Shown: in pieces, positions 63,920 through 64,000 of the stretch
How positions within the stretch are numbered: position 1 is the stretch's first letter
Layout: each line of letters begins with the position of its first letter
NCBI GenBank assembly: GCA_015223225.1
Contig: JADFCQ010000002.1
Location: forward strand, 372,001 to 436,000
Direction: 5' to 3'
Origin: Acetobacteraceae bacterium H6797
GTDB lineage: Bacteria; Pseudomonadota; Alphaproteobacteria; Acetobacterales; Acetobacteraceae
Length of the DNA: 64,000 nt
The notes under the pieces: model-generated
What the model saw: only the letters and a program-made list of their open reading frames with translations
Told to the model about the DNA's origin: nothing
The model's database searches: none
Made by a program: the position numbers and the translations under genes

Positions 63920-64000
63920 AGTTGCGCTCCGCATCTTGCGGTGTGTCGCAACCATCGCAGGGTAGTTATTGCCGATCGGTTAACGCGGACTGCTTATTTT

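Noticed and set aside
63920-64000. Sigma-54 or sigma-28 promoter before flagellin
   Set aside because: The GG/GC pair seen has 13 nt between instead of 10, and no convincing sigma-28 boxes; the window ends too soon to judge.

Overview
The window is a high-GC alphaproteobacterial chromosome segment. Gene content and order point to Rhodospirillales, most likely an Acetobacteraceae genome of the Roseomonas type. The reasons are the block ispDF-dusB-ntrB-ntrC-ntrY-ntrX followed by hfq-hflX, a fused shikimate kinase/dehydroquinate synthase, FlbT/FlaF next to flagellin, and a class Ia nrdAB pair. This is inferred from gene content only. I see no rRNA, tRNA, CRISPR array, insertion sequence or prophage, and no clearly broken gene; only sucC is cut, by the window edge.

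Layout. 1-6.4 kb (+): TCA cycle genes sucC (partial), sucD, sucA, sucB, closed by a good terminator. 6.5-14.2 kb (-): dnaE, nrdA, nrdB and a lone OppC-type permease. 14.3-19.0 kb (+): a nucleoside deaminase, a DMT exporter, a Tat-exported Kelch protein, a GT2 glycosyltransferase, and a WYL regulator with a VOC protein that share a probable operator. 19.0-28.0 kb: a LysR regulator and a membrane protein (-), divergent from soxBDAG, the heterotetrameric sarcosine oxidase (+), which faces a polar amino-acid ABC transporter (-) with no ATPase gene. 28.2-33.8 kb: nth (+), parE (-), an unknown hydrolase-like protein (+), a GntR/FCD regulator (+) and an inositol-monophosphatase family gene (-). 33.8-46.1 kb (-): hflX, hfq, HAD phosphatase, D-amino acid transaminase, ntrX, ntrY, ntrC, ntrB, dusB and ispDF, a nitrogen-regulation and housekeeping block read from ispDF towards hflX. 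46.2-55.2 kb (+): two small unknown proteins, an MFS exporter, a Gfo/Idh/MocA oxidoreductase, a tight operon (RibD-type reductase, MDR dehydrogenase, degenerate PTPS-like protein, GT4 glycosyltransferase, methyltransferase), a tetronate kinase and mgsA. 55.2-59.6 kb (-): CorC-type CBS protein, accA, a CitE/malyl-CoA lyase-like gene, xerD and a 48-aa membrane protein. 59.7-61.4 kb (+): aroK-aroB fusion. 61.4-64.0 kb (-): DUF1217 protein, flaF, flbT and flagellin.

Best candidate for an undescribed system: the five-gene operon at 49.3-53.4 kb. It joins a pyrimidine-reductase-like enzyme, a PTPS fold that has lost its catalytic Cys and His and one zinc His, a glycosyltransferase, a methyltransferase and an MDR dehydrogenase. 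The combination suggests a pathway to a modified, perhaps glycosylated, pterin- or pyrimidine-derived small molecule. Other useful leads are the paired CTGACA-N5-TGTCAG operators around the WYL/VOC genes, a ribonucleotide reductase without an ATP-cone, a 15-bp tandem repeat that duplicates a gene's stop codon, a long imperfect inverted repeat upstream of mgsA, and a hairpin in the flagellin leader beside flbT.
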